NCBI GenBank assembly: GCA_021795095.1
Contig: JAJYPU010000051.1
Coordinates: 1-10,881 of the forward strand
DNA length: 10,881 nt
Source: Actinomycetes bacterium
Lineage (GTDB): Bacteria; Actinomycetota; Acidimicrobiia; Acidimicrobiales; RAAP-2
Direction of reading: 5' to 3'
Part shown: one piece after another, positions 1 to 6,119 of the stretch
Layout: every line of letters begins with the position of its first letter
How positions within the stretch are numbered: position 1 is the stretch's first letter
Program-made: the position numbers and the translations under genes
Notes under the pieces: model-generated
What the model saw: only the letters and a program-made list of their open reading frames with translations
The model's database searches: none
Told to the model about the DNA's origin: nothing

Positions 1-1713
1 CTCGAGGAGTTTGCGCTTGCGGGTGATGTCGCCGCCGTAGCACTTGGCGAGGACGTCCTTGCGTCTGGCCTTGACGGTCTCGCGGGCGATGACCCGGCCC
101 CCGATCGCGGCCTGGATCGGCACGTCGAACATCTGGCGGGGAATGAGCTCGCGCAACCGCTCGGCCATCCGGCGCCCGTAGTAGTCCGCGTTCGACTTGT
201 GCACGATTGTGGAGAACGCGTCGACCGGTTCGTGGTTGATCAGCAAGTCGACGCGAACCAACGACGACGTCACGTACCCGCTGACCTCGTAGTCGAGGCT
301 CGCGTAGCCCTTGGTACGACTCTTAAGCGCATCGAAGAAGTCGATGACCACCTCGGCGAGGGGGATCGAGTACCGCAATTCCACCCGCTCGGTCGACAGA
401 TAGTCCATCTTTTTCATCTCGGCCCGCCGCGACTGGCACAGATCCATCACGGTGCCGAGGTACTCCGACGGGGTGAGGATGGAGATGTCGAGCATCGGCT
501 CGTCGATGTGGTCGAGCCGACTTGGTTCGGGCAGGTCGGTCGGGTTGTCGACGTCGATCTCGGTGCCATCGGTGAGAAAGGCTCGATAGACGACCGACGG
601 CGCGGTGGCAATCAGGGCGAGGTTGAACTCACGCTCGAGTCGCTCGCGCACGATCTCCATATGCAAGAGGCCGAGGAAGCCGCAACGGAACCCGAAGCCC
701 AGGGCGTGGCTCGATTCGGGCTCGAAGGTGATCGAGGCGTCGTTCAGCTTCAATTTTTCGAGCGAGTCACGCAGGTCCGGCAGGTCGTCACCGTCGATCG
801 GGTAGATCCCGCAGAAGACCATCGGCTTGGGGTCGCGATACCCGTCGAGCGCGGTGATGGCCGGTCGCGCGGCCTCGGTGACCGTCTCGCCCGATCGGGC
901 GCCGGCGACGTCCTTGATGCCGGCGACGAGGTAGCCCACCTCACCGGGTCCGAGCTGTGAGACCGGCACCATGTCGGGGGTTCGGATCCCGATCTCTTCG
1001 ATCTCGTGATTCGCCGCCGCCTGCATCATGCGCACCTTCACGTGGTCGCGCAAGGTGCCGTCGACGATCCGGATCGAACTGATGACGCCGCGATATTGGT
1101 CGTAGTACGAATCAAAGACCAACGCCCGCAGCGGTGCGTCAGGGTCCCCCGTCGGGGCGGGGATACGCTCGATAACCGCGCGCAGCAACGCCGCCACCCC
1201 CTCGCCGGTCTTGGCCGAGATGGCGAGCACCTCGTCACCGGGCAGGCCGAGCACGCTTTCGAGCTCGGCCTTGCAGCGCTCGGGGTCCGCGGCGGGTAGG
1301 TCGATTTTGTTCAGCACCGCCACGATCTCGAGGTTGTGCTCGATCGCCTGGTAACAGTTGGCGAGGGTCTGCGCCTGGATCCCCTGACTCGCGTCAACGA
1401 GCAGGATCGCGCCCTCGCACGCCGCGAGGGATCGCGAGACCTCGTAGCCGAAGTCCACGTGGCCCGGAGTGTCGATCAGCTGGAGGATGTGGTCTTCGAA
1501 GTGCACCCGCACGTTTTGGGCCTTAATCGTGATGCCACGCTCGCGCTCGATGTCCATCGAGTCCAGGTACTGCGCCCGCATCAGGCGAGGGTCGACGGCG
1601 CCGGTGATCTCCAAGATCCGGTCCGAAAGCGTCGATTTGCCGTGGTCGACGTGCGAGATGATCGAGAAGTTCCTGATTCGTGAGAAATCAAGGGGTACGG
1701 TCGGGGAACTCAC
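1..1713 (-). CDS. lepA: Elongation factor 4 (LepA), translational GTPase; C-terminus cut by window edge
   Basis: Ribosome-associated translational GTPase, known in the family as EF4, which acts on paused or mistranslocated ribosomes. The 571 codons in the window show all G-domain motifs: P-loop HVDHGKST (about 21-28), switch I RGITI (59-63), DTPGHVDF (81-88), NKID (135-138) and SAK (166-168). The EF-G-like domains follow, with LepA signatures such as [14 protein letters not shown]. The visible end reads RKRKLLE, so only about 30 residues of the usual roughly 600 lie outside. The start is GTG at 1713-1711; an in-frame TAG at 1728-1726 rules out any earlier start, and the P-loop begins soon after it. 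There is no clear Shine-Dalgarno; a TAGCCT -10 candidate ends 9 nt before the start. It is divergent from rpsT. Identification is secure. Confidence 0.97.
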   Translation of the reverse strand, partial: MSSPTVPLDFSRIRNFSIISHVDHGKSTLSDRILEITGAVDPRLMRAQYLDSMDIERERGITIKAQNVRVHFEDHILQLIDTPGHVDFGYEVSRSLAACEGAILLVDASQGIQAQTLANCYQAIEHNLEIVAVLNKIDLPAADPERCKAELESVLGLPGDEVLAISAKTGEGVAALLRAVIERIPAPTGDPDAPLRALVFDSYYDQYRGVISSIRIVDGTLRDHVKVRMMQAAANHEIEEIGIRTPDMVPVSQLGPGEVGYLVAGIKDVAGARSGETVTEAARPAITALDGYRDPKPMVFCGIYPIDGDDLPDLRDSLEKLKLNDASITFEPESSHALGFGFRCGFLGLLHMEIVRERLEREFNLALIATAPSVVYRAFLTDGTEIDVDNPTDLPEPSRLDHIDEPMLDISILTPSEYLGTVMDLCQSRRAEMKKMDYLSTERVELRYSIPLAEVVIDFFDALKSRTKGYASLDYEVSGYVTSSLVRVDLLINHEPVDAFSTIVHKSNADYYGRRMAERLRELIPRQMFDVPIQAAIGGRVIARETVKARRKDVLAKCYGGDITRKRKLLE

Positions 1714-1722
1714 GGTGCAGCA

Positions 1723-1728
1723 AGGCTA
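1723..1728 (-). promoter_or_regulatory. Candidate -10 hexamer (TAGCCT) for lepA
   Basis: On the minus strand TAGCCT fits the actinobacterial TANNNT -10 pattern and ends 9 nt before the lepA GTG. That would give a leader of only 2-3 nt. No strong -35 is seen. Its first three bases are also the in-frame TAG that limits the lepA start. Inferred from spacing only. Confidence 0.4.
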
Positions 1729-1740
1729 CCCGGCGCCGGG
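1729..1740. repeat. 12-bp perfect palindrome in the lepA-rpsT divergent region
   Basis: CCCGGCGCCGGG is its own reverse complement and directly abuts the lepA -10 candidate. CGGCCG then occurs at 1742-1747 and again at 1752-1757, so the interval is rich in dyad symmetry. It could be an operator or chance in GC-rich DNA. Confidence 0.5.
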
Positions 1741-1770
1741 ACGGCCGAGCGCGGCCGCCGACGATTCTGC

Positions 1771-1776
1771 TAGCCT
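1771..1776 (+). promoter_or_regulatory. Candidate -10 hexamer (TAGCCT) for rpsT
   Basis: TAGCCT, preceded by TGC, fits TANNNT and has the same hexamer as the lepA candidate. Start of transcription near 1783 would leave a leader of about 43 nt before the rpsT GTG, with room for the GAGG at 1814-1817. No clear -35 hexamer is visible. Confidence 0.35.
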
Positions 1777-1825
1777 TGTTCAGCCCGCCGGACCTACGGC
1801 ACCGCTATCGAACGAGGTTGTTTTC

Positions 1826-2092
1826 GTGGCCAACATCAAGAGCCAGATCAAGCGCAACAAGCAGAATGAGGTCGCGCGTGAGCGCAACAAGGCCGTCAAG
1901 TCAGAGTTGCGCACCCGCGTCAAGACCGCGGTGAGCGCGGTGGGCACCGAGAACGAGGCGCAGGCCCTCCAGGTCGCGGTCAAGCGGATCGACATGGCGG
2001 CCTCCAAGGGCATCATCCACAAGAATCAGGCGGCGAACAAGAAGAGCGGCCTGATGCGACGGATCAACGCTCTGCGAACCAGCGCGAACTAA
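1826..2092 (+). CDS. rpsT: 30S ribosomal protein S20
   Basis: Small-subunit protein that binds 16S rRNA early in 30S assembly. The 88-residue product has the usual family length and a strongly basic helical composition. It opens VANIKSQIKRNKQ and carries the S20 signatures NKAVKSELRT near the middle and GIIHKNQAANKKSGL near the end. The reading frame is open far upstream, but family alignment starts at GTG 1826-1828, and GAGG at 1814-1817 lies 8 nt before it. The stop TAA (2090-2092) overlaps the holA stop on the other strand. Secure. Confidence 0.97.
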   Translation: MANIKSQIKRNKQNEVARERNKAVKSELRTRVKTAVSAVGTENEAQALQVAVKRIDMAASKGIIHKNQAANKKSGLMRRINALRTSAN

Positions 2093-3096
2093 CGCCGGGC
2101 ACTCGCCGTCAATCGCGCGAGTCGAGCCACCAGCACTTCAATCACCATCAGGTCGGTCACGTCGGCGGCCGTCGCGTCATCACTCGAACCAAAGGTCACG
2201 CCACCCTTCAGGTCCAGGTCAGCGCGGGTGATCAGACGAATGGCCTCGACCACGCGCACGTCACCGAGGCGCCGCGCGGCGGCGAGCGCCTTGCCCGCGG
2301 GAAACGACTTGATACCAAGCAGCGTGGCGGCTTCGTCGGCGTTACGTATCGGTGCGCCCGAGAGTCGAGCCAGGCGCAGGAAGTGACGCTGTAGCAGGTT
2401 CACGATCTGAAGGCCCGCGCGCCCCTTGGAATCGAGCATGCGCCGAGCCACGGTGATCGCGCGCGAGGCGTCGCCGGCGTCGATCGCGTCGGTGAGGTCC
2501 CATTCGGGCACCCCACCGGGGTCGCCGAGGTACGGCTCGATGTGCGCGATCGTGAGCGGCGACGTCCCATAGATTGCACGAAGTGTTCGAGCGAGCGAGT
2601 CGACGCGCGCGAGGTCGTCGCCGACCCGGTCCAGGACCGCGGACACGACGCTTCGATCGACGCTCACCCGGTACTGGGCGAACTTGCTCGCCACGAACTC
2701 CAAGCGGTCGGCCTGGCGATTGCCGACGTTCACGTCGACGACGTCGTCGGCCGCCTTTACGAGCTTGTTGGACTTCGCACCGACCACGGCCGCGACGAGC
2801 ACCGTCTCGGGCGTGGGTGACGACATCCACCCGAGCAGGGCTTTGACCTCATCGGCCGTGAGGTACTGGGCGTCGCGCACCACCACCACGCGACGCTCGA
2901 CGAGCATGGCGGGCGTGTAGAGCGCGTCGAGCAGCCTCGCGGTGCTCGATTCGCCGGTTGACGAGTCACGCGCGGTGAAGTCCTCGAGGGCGACCGTCGG
3001 GTCCAGGTCGCCAAGCGCCCCTTCGACGACGGTTCGCACCGTGTCGTAGACCATCGTCGCGTCCGTGCCGACGACGCAGATCGACGAGTGGCTCAT
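2089..3096 (-). CDS. holA: DNA polymerase III delta subunit (clamp loader)
   Basis: Delta subunit of the clamp loader, which opens the beta sliding clamp so that it can be loaded on primed DNA. At 335 residues it has the usual family length. Matching features are an N-terminal AAA+-like region without a Walker A motif, the stretch RRVVVVRDAQYLTADEVKAL (about 68-87), the SNKLVKAAD segment, and a helical C-terminal collar domain with LQRHFLRLARL. The ATG at 3096-3094 overlaps the folP-like stop (ATGA, 4 nt), so translation is probably coupled. Its TAG (2091-2089) overlaps the rpsT TAA. A convergent rpsT-holA arrangement near lepA is also known in other actinobacteria. I could not identify the clamp-binding motif with confidence. 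Confidence 0.93.
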   Translation of the reverse strand: MSHSSICVVGTDATMVYDTVRTVVEGALGDLDPTVALEDFTARDSSTGESSTARLLDALYTPAMLVERRVVVVRDAQYLTADEVKALLGWMSSPTPETVLVAAVVGAKSNKLVKAADDVVDVNVGNRQADRLEFVASKFAQYRVSVDRSVVSAVLDRVGDDLARVDSLARTLRAIYGTSPLTIAHIEPYLGDPGGVPEWDLTDAIDAGDASRAITVARRMLDSKGRAGLQIVNLLQRHFLRLARLSGAPIRNADEAATLLGIKSFPAGKALAAARRLGDVRVVEAIRLITRADLDLKGGVTFGSSDDATAADVTDLMVIEVLVARLARLTASARR

Positions 3097-3950
3097 CGGT
3101 CCTCGAGGATACGCGCCAGCGCGTCACGGACTCGAACGCTCGCATTCACATCGTGCACTCGCACCACCCGGCACCCGGCCGCGATGCCGAGGGCGGTCGC
3201 CGCCACCGACGGGTTTTTCCGATCGGTCACGGGCAGGTCGAACAAGACGCCGAGGAACGTCTTGTTCGACGCCGAGAGGAGCAGTGGGGAGCCGAGCTCG
3301 GCCAAGGATGCGGAGTCTCGCAGCAGCTGCAGGGAGTGGGCCGCCGTCTTGCCGAGGTCGAGTCCCGCGTCGAGCACGATTCGCTTGGCGTCGATACCGG
3401 CCTCGATCGCTGAGCGGCGCCGTTCGAGGAGGAAGTCACGAACGGTGGCGGTCACGTCGTCGTAGTGGGGCGACGGATCCGCGACGCGCGGGCGTAGGCG
3501 GATGTGTGTGGCGACCACCGTCGCTCCCGCCTTCGCCGCCGCCGGCAGGTACTCGGGGTCGGCGAATCCGCTGATGTCGTTGCCGACGGACGCGCCCTCG
3601 CGGTAACAAGCCGCGGCGACCGACGCACGCCAGGTGTCCACACTGATCGCCACGTCGAATCGACGGCGCAGCTCCGTGACGACGGGCACGACCCGGTCGA
3701 GCTCTTCGGCCTCGCCGACCTCGTCGCCGGGTCCCGCCTTCACCCCGCCCACGTCGAGCAGGTCGGCGCCCTCAGCGACCAATCGGTCGGCCCGGGTGAG
3801 CAGAGCGTCGAGGTCGAACGTGGCCGCGGGCGCATAGAAGGAGTCGCGGGTCCGGTTCAAGATCCCCATCACCAACGCCCGCGTGGTGACGTCGTAGGTC
3901 CGTGCACCCATCGCGAGTTCGATGGTCCCTTCGGGTCGAAACGGCCTCAC
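3093..3950 (-). CDS. folP2: Dihydropteroate synthase homologue, FolP2-like
   Basis: TIM-barrel protein of the dihydropteroate synthase family, 285 residues. Canonical DHPS joins pterin pyrophosphate and p-aminobenzoate in folate synthesis. Kept positions: N32 in MGILN, D105 in SVDT, N124-D125, D194 in VLDAG, K230 in SNKTF, and R264/H266 in RVHDV. Altered positions: loop 1 reads NRTRDSF instead of NxTPDSF, and loop 2 reads GGVKAGPG (68-75) instead of GGESTRPG, so the Ser-Thr-Arg of the active-site loop is gone. NRTxDSFY, DVGGVKAGPG and SVDTWRA resemble mycobacterial FolP2, which has been reported to lack DHPS activity, so folate synthesis should not be assumed. The GTG start (3950-3948) overlaps the upstream stop by 1 nt (TAGTG); an ATG at codon 14 is an alternative. 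It overlaps holA by 4 nt. Confidence 0.85.
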   Translation of the reverse strand: MRPFRPEGTIELAMGARTYDVTTRALVMGILNRTRDSFYAPAATFDLDALLTRADRLVAEGADLLDVGGVKAGPGDEVGEAEELDRVVPVVTELRRRFDVAISVDTWRASVAAACYREGASVGNDISGFADPEYLPAAAKAGATVVATHIRLRPRVADPSPHYDDVTATVRDFLLERRRSAIEAGIDAKRIVLDAGLDLGKTAAHSLQLLRDSASLAELGSPLLLSASNKTFLGVLFDLPVTDRKNPSVAATALGIAAGCRVVRVHDVNASVRVRDALARILEDR

Positions 3951-4654
3951 TAGTAGAGTCGACTGGCCAAACGACGCCGAAAGCCGACGTAGCGAGGGTC
4001 CTCAGGGCCCAACGCGTCGAGTAACTCGAGCAAGTTCTCGCGCGCCGACGGGTTGGTCACCGACTGGTCGAGCAGGTGCTCAAGGGTGAGGTCGATGTCC
4101 CCATCCAGTCGCACACCGCTTCGCTCGAGTCGGATTCGGGCGAGGACCGTCTTGACCACGACGGCTGACGCCAACGGTTCGAGAACGGCCTCGGCTTCGT
4201 CGAGACGCCCTTCAACGCGCAACAGTTCGCCGAGTGCGGCCGCGACATCGACGTTCGACGGGTCGAGCTGGCGAGCCTGACGTAGCGACGGCTCGTCGCC
4301 GGCGGCCAGCAGACGCTCGATGGGTGAGGCGTCGGGTGCGAACTTCTTGACCCAGTCACGGACGGCGTGCTCGGGCAACGCGCCAACGAACGACTCGACG
4401 ACCTGGCCATCCTTCAGGGCGAAGACCGAGGGGATGGATTGCACGCCGAAGGCCTGGGCGGTGCGAGGGTTCGCGTCCACGTCGACCTTCACGAGCTCCA
4501 CCGCTCCGTTGGTCTCACCGATCACCTTTTCGAGCGTGGGGGTCAACGTGCGGCACGGTCCACACCACGCGGCCCACAGGTCGACCACGACCGGAACCGC
4601 CTTGGATCGCTCGATAACGGCCGCATTGAACGTGGCGTCAGTTACGTCGGTCAC
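3950..4654 (-). CDS. cnoX: Thioredoxin-TPR protein, CnoX/YbbN-like
   Basis: A 234-residue protein with an N-terminal thioredoxin domain (about 1-105) and a C-terminal helical TPR-like region (about 115-234, with segments such as ALGELLRVEGRLDEAEAVLEPL). This is the layout of CnoX/YbbN chaperedoxins, which protect proteins during oxidative stress. Unlike E. coli YbbN, it keeps the redox motif WCGPC (30-34) and the cis-proline SIP (73-75), so it may be redox active. An upstream in-frame TTG (4660-4658) would add two residues. I prefer GTG 4654-4652, because TAGGAT lies exactly 6 nt before it and because the paralogue trxA starts at the equivalent codon. Its stop overlaps the folP-like start by 1 nt. 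The thioredoxin domain is about 70% identical to the neighbouring trxA. Confidence 0.88.
   Translation of the reverse strand: MTDVTDATFNAAVIERSKAVPVVVDLWAAWCGPCRTLTPTLEKVIGETNGAVELVKVDVDANPRTAQAFGVQSIPSVFALKDGQVVESFVGALPEHAVRDWVKKFAPDASPIERLLAAGDEPSLRQARQLDPSNVDVAAALGELLRVEGRLDEAEAVLEPLASAVVVKTVLARIRLERSGVRLDGDIDLTLEHLLDQSVTNPSARENLLELLDALGPEDPRYVGFRRRLASRLY
4446..4472. repeat. 27-bp exact direct repeat, copy in cnoX
   Basis: This segment is identical to 4815-4841 in trxA, offset by 369 bp, the same distance as between the two start codons. It encodes the conserved NPRTAQAFG stretch and is part of the tandem thioredoxin-domain duplication, not a mobile repeat. Confidence 0.85.
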
Positions 4655-4660
4655 GATCAA

Positions 4661-4666
4661 ATCCTA
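4661..4666 (-). promoter_or_regulatory. Candidate -10 hexamer (TAGGAT) for leaderless cnoX
   Basis: The minus strand reads TAGGAT-TTGATC-GTG. A 6-nt gap places the expected transcription start on the G of the GTG at 4654, and there is no Shine-Dalgarno. The same layout occurs at trxA. It would give cnoX-folP-holA their own promoter in addition to read-through from trxA. Confidence 0.55.
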
Positions 4667-4667
4667 C

Positions 4668-4688
4668 CGGCGTTCGATATCGACGCCG
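4668..4688. repeat. Inverted repeat between trxA and cnoX
   Basis: Arms CGGCGT (4668-4673) and ACGCCG (4683-4688) flank CGATATCG (4675-4682), itself a palindrome. Apart from one unpaired T at 4674, the whole element is symmetric. It lies 9 nt after the trxA stop and 1 nt before the cnoX -10 in the direction of transcription. No T-run follows, so it is not a clear Rho-independent terminator. It could be an operator over the cnoX promoter or an RNA hairpin in a trxA-cnoX transcript. Confidence 0.55.
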
Positions 4689-4696
4689 TCAGGTCG

Positions 4697-5023
4697 TTAC
4701 AGTCGGTCGAGCTTGGCGATGAACTTGCGCACCGCGCGTTCGCTACGAGCACCGACGAAGGAGTCCACGACCTGTCCATTCTTGAAGGCGAAGACTGAGG
4801 GGATGGACTGCACACCGAAGGCCTGGGCGGTGCGAGGGTTCTTGTCCACGTCCACGGCCACCAACTCGACGGACCCGGCGCTCTCCTCGACCACTTTCTC
4901 CAAGATGGGGGTCAAGACTCGGCAGGGACCGCACCAAGCGGCCCAGAGGTCGACCACGACGGGCAACGTCGCCGAGCGATCGAGGACCTTGGCGCTAAAG
5001 GTGGCGTCAGTGGCATTGTTCAC
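4697..5023 (-). CDS. trxA: Thioredoxin
   Basis: Single-domain thioredoxin of 108 residues, the usual size, a cytoplasmic dithiol reductant for enzymes such as ribonucleotide reductase. It shows the active site WCGPC (30-34, C31 and C34), the cis-proline motif SIP (73-75), and the DVDxNP segment common in this family. The start is GTG 5023-5021; an in-frame TAG at 5035-5033 blocks any earlier start. The minus strand reads TAGTGT-GAAAAT-GTG, a probable leaderless promoter. It is about 70% identical to the thioredoxin domain of the adjacent cnoX-like gene, with a 27-bp exact nucleotide match. This marks a tandem duplication or later gene conversion. Confidence 0.95.
   Translation of the reverse strand: MNNATDATFSAKVLDRSATLPVVVDLWAAWCGPCRVLTPILEKVVEESAGSVELVAVDVDKNPRTAQAFGVQSIPSVFAFKNGQVVDSFVGARSERAVRKFIAKLDRL
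4815..4841. repeat. 27-bp exact direct repeat, copy in trxA
   Basis: Partner of 4446-4472. Identity at synonymous positions across nine codons points to a fairly recent duplication or to gene conversion, because flanking codons differ more. Confidence 0.85.
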
Positions 5024-5029
5024 ATTTTC

Positions 5030-5035
5030 ACACTA
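5030..5035 (-). promoter_or_regulatory. Candidate -10 hexamer (TAGTGT) for leaderless trxA
   Basis: TAGTGT sits 6 nt before the trxA GTG, so transcription would start at the start codon itself. No Shine-Dalgarno is present. Its first three bases form the in-frame stop that blocks a longer trxA. Confidence 0.5.
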
Positions 5036-5070
5036 CCGTCGGTCGCTGACTCCCCTCCCCCACTCGCTGT

Positions 5071-5076
5071 TAGCCT
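5071..5076 (+). promoter_or_regulatory. Candidate -10 hexamer (TAGCCT) for the phosphotransferase gene
   Basis: TAGCCT lies 8 nt before the ATG at 5085, consistent with a leaderless or nearly leaderless mRNA. No Shine-Dalgarno is visible. Upstream is a pyrimidine-rich tract (5050-5063) flanked by two TCGCTG copies (5043-5048 and 5064-5069, 21 bp apart), of unknown role. Confidence 0.45.
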
Positions 5077-5084
5077 CCTCGACT

Positions 5085-6119
5085 ATGGAGACGATTACGG
5101 GTATCGACGTCGAGCCGGTGACCGACTGGCTCGTCAAACACGTCGGTCTCATGGCCCCCCTGCGCTTCGAGCTCATCGCGGGTGGACGGTCCAACCTCAC
5201 CTTCCGCGTGACCGACGCCTTGTTCCGCGCGGTGGCGCTACGTCGTCCACCCGTGAGCCACGTCCTACCAACCGCGCACGACATGGTGCGCGAGCACACG
5301 GTGATCGCCGCGCTCGAGCCGCTCGGGATTCCCGTCGCGAAGCCGCTCGGGCTCTGCACCGACGCGTCAGTCAACGCCGCGCCCTTCTACGTGATGGAAT
5401 TCGTCGACGGCTACATCCTGCGTGACCGCGAGCAGGCCGAGGTCGACTTCGACGAAGCCACGCGCGCCACCATCGGCGAGAACCTCGCCGCGACGCTGGC
5501 GAGCTTGCACGACATCGATGTCGACCGAGCGGGGCTGGGAGACCTCGCCCGCCACGACGGGTACCTGGAACGCCAGCTGCGTCGCTGGCGAACCCAGTAC
5601 GAACAGATGCACGTCGACGGCGCCGACCACCACCGCTTGATCGAGGAGGTCGGCGACCGCCTCGCGGCCCGGGTCCCGGCCCAGCAACGTACGTCGATCG
5701 TCCACGGCGACTACCGACTCGACAACACCGTGCTCGACCAAACTGGCGCGATCGCCGCCATCCTCGACTGGGAGATCTGCACACTCGGTGACCCCCTCGC
5801 CGACGTCGGCTTGATGCTCGACTACTGGGCTGAGCCGGCCGACGAGATGAGTGCCCTGCTCGGCGTCGCGCCGACGACGGCGCCAGGATTCATCACCCGC
5901 GCCCAGCTCCTCGAGGCCTACGCTCGCCACTCGAACCTCGACCTGAGCGGCGTCGCCTACTATCAATCGTTCGGATATTGGAAGTTGGCCTGCATCCTGC
6001 AGGGCGTGTACGCGCGTTACCGCGCCGGGGCGACCGCGGGAGACCAGGGCAGCGTCGCCGATTTCCCGACGCACATCGCAACATTGGCGGACCTCGCCCG
6101 CCAAATACTGGAGCAGTAA
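5085..6119 (+). CDS. Phosphotransferase of the APH / ACAD10-11 kinase-like family
   Basis: A 344-residue protein-kinase-fold phosphotransferase. Visible features: glycine-rich ATP loop GGRSNLTFRV (33-42), the RRPP strand (53-56), a helix with MVREHTVIAAL, hinge-like FYVMEFVDG, catalytic HGDYRLDN (207-214; D209 as base, N214 for metal), and the metal-binding DWE (228-230) followed by GDPLADVG. The RRPP and GDPLADVG features match the ACAD10/11 (FadE36-like) branch better than true aminoglycoside kinases, so antibiotic resistance is not the likely role. Mammalian ACAD10/11 kinase domains act on 4-hydroxyacyl-CoA, which makes a hydroxyacyl-CoA substrate possible, but no acyl-CoA dehydrogenase is nearby. 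The frame stays open upstream, but ATG 5085 follows a -10 and lies beyond divergent trxA. Its stop overlaps the PAC2 start (TAATG). Confidence 0.88.
   Translation: METITGIDVEPVTDWLVKHVGLMAPLRFELIAGGRSNLTFRVTDALFRAVALRRPPVSHVLPTAHDMVREHTVIAALEPLGIPVAKPLGLCTDASVNAAPFYVMEFVDGYILRDREQAEVDFDEATRATIGENLAATLASLHDIDVDRAGLGDLARHDGYLERQLRRWRTQYEQMHVDGADHHRLIEEVGDRLAARVPAQQRTSIVHGDYRLDNTVLDQTGAIAAILDWEICTLGDPLADVGLMLDYWAEPADEMSALLGVAPTTAPGFITRAQLLEAYARHSNLDLSGVAYYQSFGYWKLACILQGVYARYRAGATAGDQGSVADFPTHIATLADLARQILEQ

Noticed and set aside
199..960. Open frame antisense to lepA (253 codons)
   Set aside because: The composition mirrors the lepA reading frame and no family is recognisable. lepA is intact on the other strand.
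1469..1825. Upstream extension of the rpsT frame
   Set aside because: It would run antisense through the lepA G-domain. S20 proteins begin at the ANIKS stretch encoded from 1826.
4667..4696. Rho-independent terminator after trxA
   Set aside because: An inverted repeat is present but no T-run follows on the minus strand; GTAGGATTT continues straight into cnoX.
4320..5084. A plus-strand frame open from 4320 into the phosphotransferase gene, suggesting a 599-residue protein
   Set aside because: The extra part is antisense to cnoX and trxA, and its two halves resemble each other only because the thioredoxin genes are duplicated. Kinase homology starts at 5085, just after a promoter-like hexamer.
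5085..6119. Aminoglycoside resistance kinase
   Set aside because: The catalytic motifs are shared by the whole superfamily, but the surrounding sequence matches the ACAD10/11-like branch, and the context is chromosomal housekeeping with no mobile element.
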